DNA from: Clostridiales bacterium | Lineage (GTDB): Bacteria; Bacillota; Clostridia; Christensenellales; Aristaeellaceae | Assembly (NCBI GenBank): GCA_004557125.1 | Contig: SFET01000053.1 | Location: 1-13,688, forward strand | Length of the DNA stretch: 13,688 bases | Direction of reading: 5' to 3' | In this document: piece after piece, positions 6,301-13,242 of the stretch | Numbering within the stretch: the stretch's first letter is position 1 | How the letters are laid out: each line of letters starts with the position of its first letter | Made by a program: the position numbers and the translations under genes | The notes under the pieces: model-generated | The model's database searches: none | The model's input: only the letters and a program-made list of their open reading frames with translations | Told to the model about the DNA's origin: nothing

Positions 6301-6765
6301 ATGGCAAGAAAACTGTTGACGCGGCTGTCGTGCGGCTTTTCCATTACGGTGTGCGTCTGTTTGGTGGTGCAGCTGATCGTGGCGCAGACGACGGGCAACA
6401 GCGTCACGCCGGCCTTTGCGGCCCACTTCCGCAACGAGGCCGCCGCAGCGCTGGCACAGCTGGGGCTCACGGGATGCATCGGCGCGGCCTTTGCCGGCGC
6501 GGCGGAGCTGTTTGAGATCGGGAAGTGGGGCTATCTGAAGCAGGGAATCGTGCACTTTCTGGTCACGGCGGCGGTGTGGATGCCCATCGTCTACATCTGC
6601 TGGATGCCCAGCTCCCGCAGGAGCATGCTGTTCACCGTCCTCGGCTGGACCTTCACCTATGCGGTGAACTGGACGGTGCAGTATCTGCTCTACAAGCGCA
6701 GCATAGCGGAGCTGAACCGGAGGATCCGGGCCTATCGGGAGGGGGATGGACATGCTTGCGATTGA
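6301..6765 (+). CDS. DUF3021 family integral membrane protein
   Basis: A 154-residue protein with four predicted transmembrane segments at about 12-30, 50-70, 83-102 and 108-131, and a basic C-terminal tail on the cytoplasmic side. The block WGYLKQGIVHF (76-86) before the third helix matches the DUF3021 pattern of Bacillota. DUF3021 genes commonly sit directly after a small LytTR regulator, as here. The biochemical role is not established; by analogy with membrane inhibitors of LytTR regulators it may hold or sense for its partner. GAGGTGG at 6289-6295 lies 5 bases before the ATG. The gene end overlaps the start of the ABC ATPase gene, indicating translational coupling and a joint function. 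Confidence 0.85.
   Translation: MARKLLTRLSCGFSITVCVCLVVQLIVAQTTGNSVTPAFAAHFRNEAAAALAQLGLTGCIGAAFAGAAELFEIGKWGYLKQGIVHFLVTAAVWMPIVYICWMPSSRRSMLFTVLGWTFTYAVNWTVQYLLYKRSIAELNRRIRAYREGDGHACD
6737..6745 (+). promoter_or_regulatory. Ribosome binding site deciding the ABC ATPase start
   Basis: GGGAGGGGG lies 6 bases before the ATG at 6752 and touches the ATG at 6746. The former spacing is normal, so 6752 is preferred. Confidence 0.65.
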
Positions 6766-7495
6766 TGCGAAGGGACTGGTCAAGCGCTACGGTGCGCGCA
6801 CGGCCGTGGACGGACTGAATCTGCAGATCGAAGCGGGCGAGCTGTTCGCGCTGCTGGGCGTGAACGGCGCCGGCAAGACCACGGCGATCCGCATGCTGAC
6901 GGGACTGACGGCCCCGGACGGCGGCGACGCCCTGCTGATGGGCCACAGCGTGATAACGGACCTGGATGCGGTGAAGCGCATCACGAACCTCTCGCCCCAG
7001 GAATCGGCGGTTGCACCGCGGCTCACGGTGGGGGAGAACCTGGAGTTCATGGCGGAGATCTACGGAGCGGGTCCGACGGAGGCCAGGCAGCTGGCGGCGC
7101 GCGCCATGGAGGAGTTTGACCTGATGGAAGTGGCGCGGCAGCGCGCGGGAACCCTGTCGGGCGGCTGGCAGCGGCGGCTGTCCATCGCCATGGCGCTGAT
7201 CACGCAGCCGCAGGTGCTGTTCCTGGACGAGCCCACGCTGGGGCTGGACGTGCTGGCCCGGCGGGAGCTGTGGAAGCTGGTGCGCGGTCTCCACGGCCGG
7301 GTGACGATCCTGCTGACCACCCACTACATGGAGGAGGCCGAGGAGCTTTCCGATCGGGTGGGCATTTTGCAAAAGGGCAGGCTGCGGGCGCTGGGCACGC
7401 CTGGGGAGCTGATCGAGCGCGCCGGTGCGAACAGCTTCGAGGAGGCCTTCGTGGCACTGGCGGCGGAGGAAGGGGGAGAGGACGCATGCGTATGA
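6752..7495 (+). CDS. ABC-2 type transporter, ATP-binding protein
   Basis: A 247-residue ATPase that should power the membrane protein encoded next. All nucleotide-binding motifs are intact: Walker A GVNGAGKTT (36-44), Q-loop Q83 in SPQES, signature LSGGW (135-139), Walker B VLFLDEP with E160, D-loop GLD and H191 in TTHYMEE. The LSGGW signature and overall pattern belong to the exporter/ABC-2 group (drug, antibiotic or lantibiotic-type), not to importers. The start overlaps the DUF3021 end by 14 bases and the end overlaps the permease start by 10 bases, so the four genes are co-translated. The substrate cannot be deduced; known relatives export antimicrobial compounds or envelope components. 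Confidence 0.93.
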   Translation: MLAIDAKGLVKRYGARTAVDGLNLQIEAGELFALLGVNGAGKTTAIRMLTGLTAPDGGDALLMGHSVITDLDAVKRITNLSPQESAVAPRLTVGENLEFMAEIYGAGPTEARQLAARAMEEFDLMEVARQRAGTLSGGWQRRLSIAMALITQPQVLFLDEPTLGLDVLARRELWKLVRGLHGRVTILLTTHYMEEAEELSDRVGILQKGRLRALGTPGELIERAGANSFEEAFVALAAEEGGEDACV

Positions 7496-8211
7496 TGGCC
7501 TTTGCGCGCAGAAATGCGCGGGAGATCCTCCGGGATCCGCTGTCGGCGGGCTTTGGCTTGGGCTTTCCGCTGGTGCTGCTGGCGCTGATGACGCTGATTC
7601 AGCGCAACGTGCCGGTGGAGATCTTTGAGATGGAGTCGCTGCTGCCGGGCATCTGCGTGTTCGGAACCTCGTTCTTCGCGCTGTTTTCGGCGCAGCTGAT
7701 CTCCAGGGACCGTGGCAGCGCCTTCATGATGCGGCTGAAGTCCTCGCCGATGCGCTCGCGGGATTTCATCCTGGGCTACGCGCTGCCGATGCTCCCCATG
7801 GCGCTGATGCAGGGCGCGCTGTGCGCCGCTTTCGCACTGGCGCTGGGTCTGCGGTGCAGCTGGGGGATTCTGCGGATGATCGCCGCGGTGCTGCCGTCGG
7901 CGCTGGTGTTCATCGATCTGGGCCTGATCTGCGGAAGTTTGCTCAGCGAACGCCAGGTGGGCGGCGTCTGCGGTGCGCTGCTGACGAACCTCTCCGCATG
8001 GCTGTCGGGCGCGTGGTTCGATCTGAAGCTGATCGGCGGCGGCTTCGAGGCCTTCGCCCGGGCGCTGCCCTTCGCAAGCGGCGTGGATGCGGCGCGGGAT
8101 GCACTGGCGGGCCGCACTGCGGGCGCTGCACTGGCGATCGTCTGCGCCTATGCGGCGGTGCTGTGCGCGCTGGCGGTGGGGATCTTCCGGCGGCGCATGC
8201 GCAGATCGTGA
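7486..8211 (+). CDS. ABC-2 type transporter, permease protein
   Basis: A 241-residue membrane protein with about six hydrophobic segments (near 22-38, 55-72, 97-120, 130-152, 160-178 and 213-234), the usual layout of an ABC-2 half transporter. It would pair with the preceding ATPase as a dimeric exporter. The segment FMMRLKSSPMRSRDFILG (80-97), a cytoplasmic loop with basic residues, resembles the ABC2_membrane family. The start at 7486 (ATG CGT ATG ATG) overlaps the ATPase stop and follows a GGGGGAGAGGA purine run; the longer open frame upstream lies inside the ATPase gene. There is no terminator between this gene and the next; instead the -35 box of the DUF2284 gene overlaps the stop codon. 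The substrate is unknown. Confidence 0.88.
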   Translation: MRMMAFARRNAREILRDPLSAGFGLGFPLVLLALMTLIQRNVPVEIFEMESLLPGICVFGTSFFALFSAQLISRDRGSAFMMRLKSSPMRSRDFILGYALPMLPMALMQGALCAAFALALGLRCSWGILRMIAAVLPSALVFIDLGLICGSLLSERQVGGVCGALLTNLSAWLSGAWFDLKLIGGGFEAFARALPFASGVDAARDALAGRTAGAALAIVCAYAAVLCALAVGIFRRRMRRS

Positions 8212-8236
8212 CAAACCGGCGGCCTTCTGCTATAAT
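8208..8236 (+). promoter_or_regulatory. Promoter of the DUF2284 gene
   Basis: GTGACA (8208-8213), 17 bases, perfect TATAAT (8231-8236). The -35 box includes the TGA stop of the ABC permease (8209-8211). Confidence 0.85.
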
Positions 8237-8270
8237 GTAGGGAGCAAGGGATATCTTTCAGGAGGCCGAT

Positions 8271-8804
8271 ATGGATCGCGAACGACTGGAGGCACAGCTC
8301 GCGGAGCTGCCATTGTACCAATACGCCTTTATCCGCACGGAGGATCTGTGCTTCTCGGAGCGCATCCGCTGGATCTGCGAGCACGAGTGCCCGATGTACG
8401 GCAGAACCTGGGCCTGTCCGCCGGCGGTGGGCAGCGTGGAGGATTGCCAGAGACGCTGCCTTGACTTTCAGGATGCGCTGCTGATCGCCACCATCACCGA
8501 GGTCAGCGACATCGCCAATCTGGAGGAGACGCTCTCCACCCGTGCGCCCCACGAGGAGATCACCCGGCAGGTGCTGGAAATGGTGCGCATGCAGGCGCAG
8601 GAGACCATGGTGCTCTCCACCGAGGCCTGCGCCATCTGTGAGAAGTGCGCCTGGCCCGATGCTCCCTGCCGCCATCCGGACCGCATGTTCCCCTGTGTGG
8701 AGAGTCACGGCATCGTGGTGACGGATCTGGCCGAGAAGGTGGGGATCGACTTCTACGCCGAGGGAAATCTGGTGACCTGGTTTTCGCTGATCTTCTATAA
8801 GTGA
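8271..8804 (+). CDS. DUF2284 family cysteine-rich, predicted metal-binding protein
   Basis: A 177-residue cytoplasmic protein with eleven cysteines. The N-terminal half has C27, C36 and C40 and the family motif TWACPPAVG (C49), followed by C59 and C63. The C-terminal half has C120-x2-C123-x2-C126-x6-C133, reminiscent of an iron-sulfur cluster site, then C142. This pattern is that of DUF2284 (predicted metal-binding), found in anaerobic bacteria and archaea. No enzymatic function is known. It has its own promoter and a good AGGAGG (8260-8265) 5 bases before the ATG; the 3' side carries a modest terminator hairpin. It could also receive read-through from the ABC operon, as there is no terminator between. 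An Fe-S or zinc role is an inference from the cysteine spacing. Confidence 0.85.
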   Translation: MDRERLEAQLAELPLYQYAFIRTEDLCFSERIRWICEHECPMYGRTWACPPAVGSVEDCQRRCLDFQDALLIATITEVSDIANLEETLSTRAPHEEITRQVLEMVRMQAQETMVLSTEACAICEKCAWPDAPCRHPDRMFPCVESHGIVVTDLAEKVGIDFYAEGNLVTWFSLIFYK

Positions 8805-8871
8805 ATTGCCGCGGATTGGGTTCGGGAGAGGATGGACGGGACGCCGAAATATTTTTGACAACCGGGTGCAA

Positions 8872-8898
8872 AGACGCCGCCGGAAGGGCGGCGCTTTT
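8872..8898 (+). terminator. Modest terminator after the DUF2284 gene
   Basis: CGCCGCC (8875-8881) pairs with GGCGGCG (8887-8893) around GGAAG, followed by C and TTTT (8895-8898). The 7-bp stem and short T-run suggest partial termination. Confidence 0.6.
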
Positions 8899-9079
8899 GC
8901 GGAAATCACGAACGTTTCCCCGCGGCCTTCGCGGAAAAATTCACGAAATTGCAGCTTAAAAGGGGGATTTGTTCGCAAAGCGAATTGAAATATCTTCGGT
9001 TTATCCGAAAAGATATTGGGAAAAGGTCGAAAATCGCAGGATTTAACGAACTGTTAAAGGGAATTCGGGCGCAAGTGCC
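8899..9079. promoter_or_regulatory. Gene-free regulatory region upstream of the liv operon
   Basis: No convincing gene is seen here, and the base composition is more AT-rich than the flanks. It contains an imperfect direct repeat (GCGGAAATCACGAA at 8899-8912, and the same halves with three extra bases at 8931-8947), a small inverted repeat TTCGC-AAA-GCGAA (8972-8984), a longer hairpin (8989-9017) with a 2-base bulge, and the operator-like TTTAAC-5-GTTAAA (9042-9058). All lie upstream of the livK promoter, so they would act on DNA as protein-binding sites and not in the livK leader RNA. Confidence 0.5.
9042..9058. promoter_or_regulatory. Operator-like palindrome upstream of the livK promoter
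   Basis: TTTAAC (9042-9047) and GTTAAA (9053-9058) are perfect inverted 6-mers with a 5-base spacer. The centre lies about 65 bases before the predicted transcription start, a position usual for an activator. Confidence 0.4.
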
Positions 9080-9108
9080 TTGACATTACAGCTAAAAAAC
9101 CGTAATAT
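9080..9108 (+). promoter_or_regulatory. Strong SigA-type promoter of the liv operon
   Basis: Perfect TTGACA (9080-9085), 17 bases, TAATAT (9103-9108). An ATTAC/GTAAT inverted repeat (9085-9089 and 9102-9106) spans the spacer and could be an operator. Transcription should start near 9114. Confidence 0.9.
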
Positions 9109-9113
9109 TTAAG

Positions 9114-9142
9114 GAAACAGTGCAACTGTTTCATTCTTTTTT
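9114..9142 (+). promoter_or_regulatory. Hairpin at the 5' end of the livK mRNA
   Basis: GAAACAG (9114-9120) pairs with CTGTTTC (9126-9132) around TGCAA, with six T at 9137-9142. It begins at the predicted transcription start, so a 5' stabilising stem is more likely than a terminator. Confidence 0.45.
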
Positions 9143-9156
9143 GGGAGGCCAAGAAA

Positions 9157-10281
9157 ATGAAAAAGGTCATTTCCATGCTGCTGGTTGCAGCCCTCGCTTT
9201 GGTGATGTGTTCCGCGTGTTTCGCTGAGGAAGGCGCGCTCAAGATTGGTTTCATCGGCCCGCTGACCGGTGCTGCCGCTGTTTACGGCACCTCCTGCCTG
9301 CAGGGCGCCCAGATCGCCGTTGAGGAGATCAACGCACAGGGCGGCATGCAGATCGAGCTGATCCCCCAGGACGACGAGCACGATCCCGAGAAGTCCGTCA
9401 ACGCCTACAACACCCTGTGGGATGAGGGCGCGCAGATGATCGTCGGCTGTGTCACCACCGGCCCCTGCAAGGCGGTTTCCGCCGAGGCCTACAACGACCG
9501 CATGTTCATGCTGACCCCCTCCGCTTCCTCCACCGAGGTCACCGAGGGCAAGGACAACATGTATCAGGTCTGCTTCACCGACCCGAACCAGGGCTCCGCT
9601 TCCGCCCAGTTCATCGTTGACAATGGCCTGGCCACCAAGGTCGCCGTGATCTACAACAACGCCGACGCCTACTCCACCGGCATCTACCAGACCTTCGTCG
9701 CCAACGCGGCTGAGCTGGGCCTGGAGGTCGTCTCCGTCACCACCTTCACCGATGACACCACTGACTTCTCCGTGCAGCTGACGGATGCGAAGGACAATGG
9801 CGCCGATCTGGTGTTCCTGCCCATCTACTACACCCCCGCTTCCATGATCCTGAACCAGGCCAATGCCATGGAGTATGCGCCCGTGTTCTTCGGCGTGGAC
9901 GGCATGGACGGCATCCTGACCCTGGAAGGCTTCGACACCTCCCTGGCCGAGGGCCTCATGCTGCTGACCCCCTTCGCGGCCGATGCTGAGGACGAGCGCA
10001 CCCAGGCCTTCGTCGCCGCCTACCAGGCTGCTTACACCGACGTTCCCACTCAGTTCTCCGCAGACGGCTACGACGCGGTGTACGCGCTGTACGAGGCCTC
10101 CCTGCAGGGCGGCATCACTGCTGAGACCTCCACTGAGGACGCCTGCGAGATCCTGGTCAGCGTCATGCCCGAGATCACCGTCTCCGGTCTGACCGGCGAG
10201 ATGGATTGGGAAGCCAACGGCGAGGTCACCAAGACCCCCAAGGCGGTCGTCATCGAGAACGGCGTGTACGTCGGCATGTAA
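9157..10281 (+). CDS. livK: Branched-chain amino acid ABC transporter, substrate-binding protein
   Basis: A 374-residue exported binding protein of the Leu/Ile/Val family (Peripla_BP_6), which captures amino acids outside the membrane and hands them to LivHM. After the signal peptide, the mature part begins with LKIGFIGPLTGAAAVYG (28-44), the usual opening of this family. VGCVTTGPC (96-104) and LTPSASS (119-125) correspond to the loops that hold the amino acid carboxylate and amino groups. The signal peptide is odd: cysteines stand at 18 and 21 (LVMCSACFAEE) but neither has a standard lipobox, and cleavage after FA (23) is possible, so anchoring is unclear. GGGAGG (9143-9148) is 8 bases before the ATG. 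Many GCT, TCC and ACC codons suggest high expression. Exact specificity (leucine, other amino acids, or urea/amide relatives) cannot be fixed. Confidence 0.92.
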   Translation: MKKVISMLLVAALALVMCSACFAEEGALKIGFIGPLTGAAAVYGTSCLQGAQIAVEEINAQGGMQIELIPQDDEHDPEKSVNAYNTLWDEGAQMIVGCVTTGPCKAVSAEAYNDRMFMLTPSASSTEVTEGKDNMYQVCFTDPNQGSASAQFIVDNGLATKVAVIYNNADAYSTGIYQTFVANAAELGLEVVSVTTFTDDTTDFSVQLTDAKDNGADLVFLPIYYTPASMILNQANAMEYAPVFFGVDGMDGILTLEGFDTSLAEGLMLLTPFAADAEDERTQAFVAAYQAAYTDVPTQFSADGYDAVYALYEASLQGGITAETSTEDACEILVSVMPEITVSGLTGEMDWEANGEVTKTPKAVVIENGVYVGM

Positions 10282-10318
10282 TTCTGCCGGAATTGCGCGT
10301 AAAAAGTAGAATTTTTAG

Positions 10319-10352
10319 GGGAGAATGTCGCCGAGAGGGGCGTTCTCCCTTT
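10319..10352 (+). terminator. Intercistronic hairpin between livK and livH
   Basis: GGGAGAA (10319-10325) pairs with TTCTCCC (10343-10349), extended by four pairs including two G-U, then TTT (10350-10352). The short T-run suggests a partial terminator or a 3' stabiliser of livK mRNA, which would allow more LivK than permease. Confidence 0.55.
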
Positions 10353-10378
10353 CTCATTTAACAGTGTACGTTTATAAT
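10351..10378 (+). promoter_or_regulatory. Possible second promoter before livH
   Basis: A perfect TATAAT stands at 10373-10378. The -35 candidate TTCTCA (10351-10356, 16-base spacer) is poor. Confidence 0.35.
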
Positions 10379-10414
10379 CAATAGATAAGAACTTTTGAAC
10401 GGGGTGGATGTTAC

Positions 10415-11296
10415 ATGGTCTTTTTGTCCTATCTGATCAACGGAATCAGCTTGGGAAGCGTGTACGCCATCATCGCCTTGGGCTATACCATGGTTTACGG
10501 CATCGCGAAGATGTTGAACTTTGCCCACGGCGATGTCATCATGGTCGGCGCGTATATTTCCTTCTGTGTGACCCAGTATCTGGGGATGCCGGCCATCGTG
10601 TCAGTGGTTGCGGCCATGTTCGTCTGCACCGTGCTGGGCATGCTGATCGAGCGCCTGGCGTACAAGCCGCTGCGCAACGCGCCGAAGCTGGCGGTGCTGA
10701 TCACTGCCATCGGCGTCAGCTACTTTTTGCAGAACTCCGCGCAGCTGATCTGGGGCTCCAATCCCAAGAGCTTCAATTCTGCGGTGAACCTCGGCTCCAT
10801 CCGCCTGTTCGACGGCGCGCTGCTGATCTCCGATGAGGCCATCGTCACCGTGCTGTGCTGCGTGGTGATCATGATCGCGCTGACGATGTTCACCTCCCGC
10901 ACGAAGATGGGCAAGGCCATGCGCGCGGTCTCCGAGGACAAGGGCGCGGCGCAGCTGATGGGCGTGGACGTGAACTTCACCATCTCCATCACCTTCGCCA
11001 TCGGCTCCGCACTGGCGGCCATCGCGGGCGTGCTGCTCTGCTCCGCCTATCCGGTGCTCCAGCCCACCACCGGCTCCATGCCGGGCATCAAGGCCTTCAC
11101 CGCGGCGGTGTTCGGCGGCATCGGCTCCATCCCCGGCGCCATGCTGGGCGGCATCCTGCTGGGCCTGATCGAAATCTTCGGCAAGGCCTACATCTCCACG
11201 GAGCTGGGCGACGCCATCGTTTTCCTGATTCTGATCGTGATGCTGCTGGTCAAGCCCACGGGTCTGCTGGGCAAGAAGGTCAGCGAGAAAGTGTAA
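10415..11296 (+). CDS. livH: Branched-chain amino acid ABC transporter, permease LivH
   Basis: A 293-residue inner-membrane permease that forms the channel with LivM. It has about eight hydrophobic segments. Family motifs are clear: GISLGSVYAIIALGYTMVYG (10-29), MLNFAHGD (33-40), and the cytoplasmic loop TKMGKAMRAVSEDKGAAQLMG (163-183) that contacts the ATPases. A glycine-rich run FGGIGSIPGAMLGG (233-246) and KPTGLLGKKV at the end are also typical. GGGGTGGA at 10401-10408 lies 6 bases before the ATG. The livM gene follows after 9 bases. The length is normal for LivH. Confidence 0.95.
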   Translation: MVFLSYLINGISLGSVYAIIALGYTMVYGIAKMLNFAHGDVIMVGAYISFCVTQYLGMPAIVSVVAAMFVCTVLGMLIERLAYKPLRNAPKLAVLITAIGVSYFLQNSAQLIWGSNPKSFNSAVNLGSIRLFDGALLISDEAIVTVLCCVVIMIALTMFTSRTKMGKAMRAVSEDKGAAQLMGVDVNFTISITFAIGSALAAIAGVLLCSAYPVLQPTTGSMPGIKAFTAAVFGGIGSIPGAMLGGILLGLIEIFGKAYISTELGDAIVFLILIVMLLVKPTGLLGKKVSEKV

Positions 11297-11305
11297 GGTG
11301 ATCGT

Positions 11306-12391
11306 ATGAAGAAGATGAGCAAGACTTTCATCAACAATGCCATCACCTACGCGCTGGTCATTGTTGCATTCATCGTGATGAGCCTGCTGCAGAATGCGGG
11401 CGTGCTGACCCGCTCCATGAAGGGCCAGCTGGTGCCGATCTGCGTGTACATCGTCATGGCCATCTCCCTGAACCTGACGGTGGGCATCTCCGGCGAGCTG
11501 TGCCTGGGCCACGCGGGCTTCATGAGCGTGGGCGCGTTCACCGGCGTGGTGGCGGCCGCCTGCATGACGAACGGCGTTCCCAGTCCCACGCTGCGGCTGA
11601 TCCTGGCCATGATCGTGGGCGGCCTGCTGGCGGCGGTGGCCGGTGTGATCATCGGCGTGCCGGTGCTGCGCCTGCGGGGCGACTATCTGGCCATCGTGAC
11701 CCTGGCCTTCGGCGAGATCATCCGCAATGTCATCAACTGCCTGTACGTCGCGCTGGACGGAAGCGCCCTGCGCATTTCGTTCAACAATCCCGTCGTGCAG
11801 GATCCGGCCCGCGCCGCAGAGGGACTTTCCTTCCAGGTGTTGATCAACGGCCCCCAGGGCGCGACGGTCTCCACCAAGCTGGCCAGCTTCACCATGGGCT
11901 TCGTGCTGATCATCTTCAGCCTGATCGTGGTGCTGAACCTGATCAACAGCCGCTCCGGCCGCGCCATTATGGCCATCCGCGACAACCGCATCGCGGCGGA
12001 ATCCGTGGGCATCGGCGTGACGAAGTACAAGATGATGGCCTTCGTGATCTCCGCGGCACTGGCGGGCATGGCGGGCGCGCTGTATTCGCTGAATTACTCC
12101 ACGGTCACGGCCAGCAAGTTCAAGTTTGACACCTCCATCCTGGTGCTGGTGTTCGTGGTGCTGGGCGGCATCGGAAACATCCGCGGCTCCATCATCGCGG
12201 CCGCGCTTCTGACGGTGCTGCCGGAGCTGCTGCGCGCGTTCAACGACTACCGCATGCTGATCTACGCCATCGTGCTGATCCTGGTGATGCTGGTCTCCAA
12301 CAACGAGCACATCAAGCAGCTGCGCGAGAGCGTGTCGGACAAGCTGCGCCGCAGAAAGGGCGCGGGCAATGAGAGCGAAGGAGGCGTTTGA
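11306..12391 (+). CDS. livM: Branched-chain amino acid ABC transporter, permease LivM
   Basis: A 361-residue membrane protein, the second permease of the importer, with about ten hydrophobic segments. It carries the LivM motifs LNLTVGISGELCLGHAGFMS (55-74), LRLRGDYLAIVTLAFGEIIR (121-140) and the ATPase-contact loop SGRAIMAIRDNRIAAESVGI (217-236), followed by LGGIGNIRGS (286-295). AAGGTG (11295-11300) is 5 bases before the ATG. The C-terminus has a basic stretch (RRRKGAG). The TGA at 12389-12391 lies 2 bases before the livG ATG. Confidence 0.95.
   Translation: MKKMSKTFINNAITYALVIVAFIVMSLLQNAGVLTRSMKGQLVPICVYIVMAISLNLTVGISGELCLGHAGFMSVGAFTGVVAAACMTNGVPSPTLRLILAMIVGGLLAAVAGVIIGVPVLRLRGDYLAIVTLAFGEIIRNVINCLYVALDGSALRISFNNPVVQDPARAAEGLSFQVLINGPQGATVSTKLASFTMGFVLIIFSLIVVLNLINSRSGRAIMAIRDNRIAAESVGIGVTKYKMMAFVISAALAGMAGALYSLNYSTVTASKFKFDTSILVLVFVVLGGIGNIRGSIIAAALLTVLPELLRAFNDYRMLIYAIVLILVMLVSNNEHIKQLRESVSDKLRRRKGAGNESEGGV
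12378..12384 (+). promoter_or_regulatory. Ribosome binding site deciding the livG start
   Basis: AAGGAGG stands 9 bases before the ATG at 12394 but only 3 before an in-frame TTG at 12388. The ATG is preferred. Confidence 0.75.
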
Positions 12392-12393
12392 CG

Positions 12394-13242
12394 ATGGCTG
12401 AGCAAAAGACGAGAATGGTACCGATTCCCAGCCAGGGCATCATTCCGGAGCGCGATTTGAACGCCACGCCCGTGCTGGAGTGCCGCCATCTGGGCATCGA
12501 GTTCGGTGGACTGAAGGCCGTGGACGACTTCAACCTGACCATCGGCAAGACGGAGATCGCCGGCTTGATCGGCCCCAACGGCGCGGGCAAGACCACGATC
12601 TTCAACCTGCTGACCAAGGTGTATCACCCCACCAGCGGCACGATCCTCTTCAACGGCAAGGAGACCTCCGGCATGAACACCGTGCAGGTCAACCGCGCCG
12701 GCATCGCCCGCACTTTCCAGAACATCCGCCTGTTTTCCACCCTGTCGGTGGAGGACAACGTGAAGATCGGCCTGCACAATTCCATGAAGTATTCCACCGT
12801 GAGCGGCATCCTGCGTCTGCCCGGCTACTGGAAGAACGAAAAACGGATGCATGAGCGGGCGCTGGAGCTGCTGTCCATCTTCGATATGCAGGATCTGGCC
12901 AGCCACACCGCGGGCTCGCTGCCCTACGGTGCGCAGCGCCGCCTGGAGATCGTGCGCGCGCTGGCGACGGAGCCGAAGCTCCTGCTGCTGGACGAGCCCG
13001 CTGCGGGCATGAACCCCTCCGAGACGGCGGAGCTGATGGCCAACATCCGCAAGATCCGCGACACCTTCCAGATCGCGGTGATGCTGATCGAGCACGACAT
13101 GAAGCTGGTCATGGGCATCTGCGAGGGCATCGCTGTGCTGAACTACGGCCGCCTGATCGCCAAGGGAACGCCGGAGGAGATCCAGAAGAATCCGGTCGTG
13201 ATCGAGGCCTATCTGGGCAAGCAGAAGGAGGCGGACGCATGA
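12394..13242 (+). CDS. livG: Branched-chain amino acid ABC transporter, ATP-binding protein LivG
   Basis: A 282-residue ATPase that works with LivF to drive LivHM. Motifs are intact: Walker A GPNGAGKTT (60-68), Q109 in RTFQN, signature LPYGAQRR (176-183), Walker B LLLLDEP with E201, and H234 in LIEHDM. The segment TFQNIRLFSTLSVEDNV (107-123) and AAGMNPSE (203-210) are LivG hallmarks. The first 26 residues (MAEQKTRMVPIPSQ and on) precede the normal start of the family at VLECRHLGIEFGG and form an N-terminal extension of unknown role. The ATG of livF overlaps its stop by four bases (ATGA), a classic coupled arrangement. Confidence 0.95.
   Translation: MAEQKTRMVPIPSQGIIPERDLNATPVLECRHLGIEFGGLKAVDDFNLTIGKTEIAGLIGPNGAGKTTIFNLLTKVYHPTSGTILFNGKETSGMNTVQVNRAGIARTFQNIRLFSTLSVEDNVKIGLHNSMKYSTVSGILRLPGYWKNEKRMHERALELLSIFDMQDLASHTAGSLPYGAQRRLEIVRALATEPKLLLLDEPAAGMNPSETAELMANIRKIRDTFQIAVMLIEHDMKLVMGICEGIAVLNYGRLIAKGTPEEIQKNPVVIEAYLGKQKEADA

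Noticed and set aside
8855..8860. TTGACA as a promoter -35 box after the DUF2284 gene
   Set aside because: No -10 sequence stands at the right distance; that place is the GC-rich terminator stem.
9114..9142. A terminator or riboswitch before livK
   Set aside because: The hairpin starts at the predicted transcription start, so no upstream RNA exists for a sensing domain, and four bases separate the stem from the T-run.
10601..12310. A 569-codon open frame on the minus strand across livH and livM
   Set aside because: Its product is dominated by His, Gln, Asp, Ala and Gly in simple runs, as expected from reading membrane-protein codons backwards. No ribosome binding site or motif was seen.
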